From SLRI01 sp964460465 (GTDB taxonomy: Bacteria > Pseudomonadota > Alphaproteobacteria > Geminicoccales > Geminicoccaceae), in contig CAYWSB010000079.1 of NCBI GenBank assembly GCA_964460465.1, positions 1 to 22,937 of the forward strand: a DNA stretch of 22,937 nt, written 5' to 3'. This document shows positions 22,888 through 22,937 of the stretch, in pieces. A model generated the notes under the pieces. The model did no database searches. It was not told the origin of the DNA and worked only from the letters and a program-made list of their open reading frames with translations. A program made the translations under genes and the position numbers. Numbering within the stretch: the first letter of the stretch is position 1; the number at the start of each line of letters is the position of its first letter.

Positions 22888-22937
22888 AGCATTTTCACGC
22901 TGACCGTACATATCCTGCATTGTCGATGTAGTTTTGA
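22888..22937. other. AT-richer tail after the oxidoreductase gene
   Basis: The last 50 bases switch to low GC and begin AGCATTTTCACGC directly after the TAG. The string TAGAGCATTTTC recurs downstream of genes in many alphaproteobacteria (from memory), so this may be the edge of an interspersed repeat. Too short to say more. Confidence 0.25.

Noticed and set aside
1..22937. Mobile element, CRISPR or tRNA in the window
   Set aside because: No transposase or integrase, no regularly spaced repeats and no recognisable cloverleaf were seen by reading; a computed tRNA or repeat scan was not possible here.

Overview
The window is very GC-rich (about 70% or more by eye) and is almost entirely chromosomal housekeeping and accessory genes. 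Several features point to an alphaproteobacterium, probably from the Rhodospirillales/Geminicoccales side. These are the sulfite-reduction cluster cysG-DUF2849-cysI-DUF934, a small DUF1127 protein, a class I-type PHA synthase, a short phosphate acetyltransferase, and a TTGAC-N4-ATCAA anaerobox. The lineage is inferred from gene content and composition, not from a marker gene. No tRNA, rRNA, CRISPR array, insertion sequence or phage gene was recognised.

Layout. Positions 3-947 hold the tail of a membrane protein with a DUF4384-type domain, probably the C-terminus of a Ser/Thr kinase. Next come a two-domain PPK2 polyphosphate:AMP phosphotransferase (1063-2550) and a small membrane protein (2670-3113). 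A minus-strand block (3164-7701) carries a phosphate acetyltransferase, an RTX lipase-like protein and a PHA synthase, with an FNR/FixK-like site upstream of the lipase. A 26-bp direct repeat and a 30-codon membrane ORF lie upstream of the PHA synthase. A membrane adenylate/guanylate cyclase (8090-9379, minus) diverges from a DUF1127 gene (9805-10068). That gene has two matching TGC/GCA palindromes upstream and a clear intrinsic terminator behind it. A group II PLP decarboxylase follows (10166-11581), then the tightly overlapping operon cysG-DUF2849-cysI-DUF934 (11685-15568).

The accessory part is 15592-20337, all on the minus strand. A winged-helix/transmembrane/TPR regulator is followed by three tandem paralogous lipoproteins whose C-termini match the transferrin-binding-protein-like (TbpB_B_D) barrel signature. 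Two of the three are translationally coupled. The window closes with a small hypothetical gene, a short-chain dehydrogenase, and an FAD-dependent oxidoreductase broken by one extra C in a C6 run.

Working together. Polyphosphate use (Pap), acetyl-phosphate/acetyl-CoA exchange (Pta) and PHA synthesis (PhaC) sit within 7 kb, suggesting a storage-oriented physiology. The sulfur cluster makes siroheme and the siroheme sulfite reductase that needs it. The regulator plus three lipoproteins is the best candidate for an undescribed system: a membrane-anchored transcription factor that may control a set of surface-exposed barrel lipoproteins.
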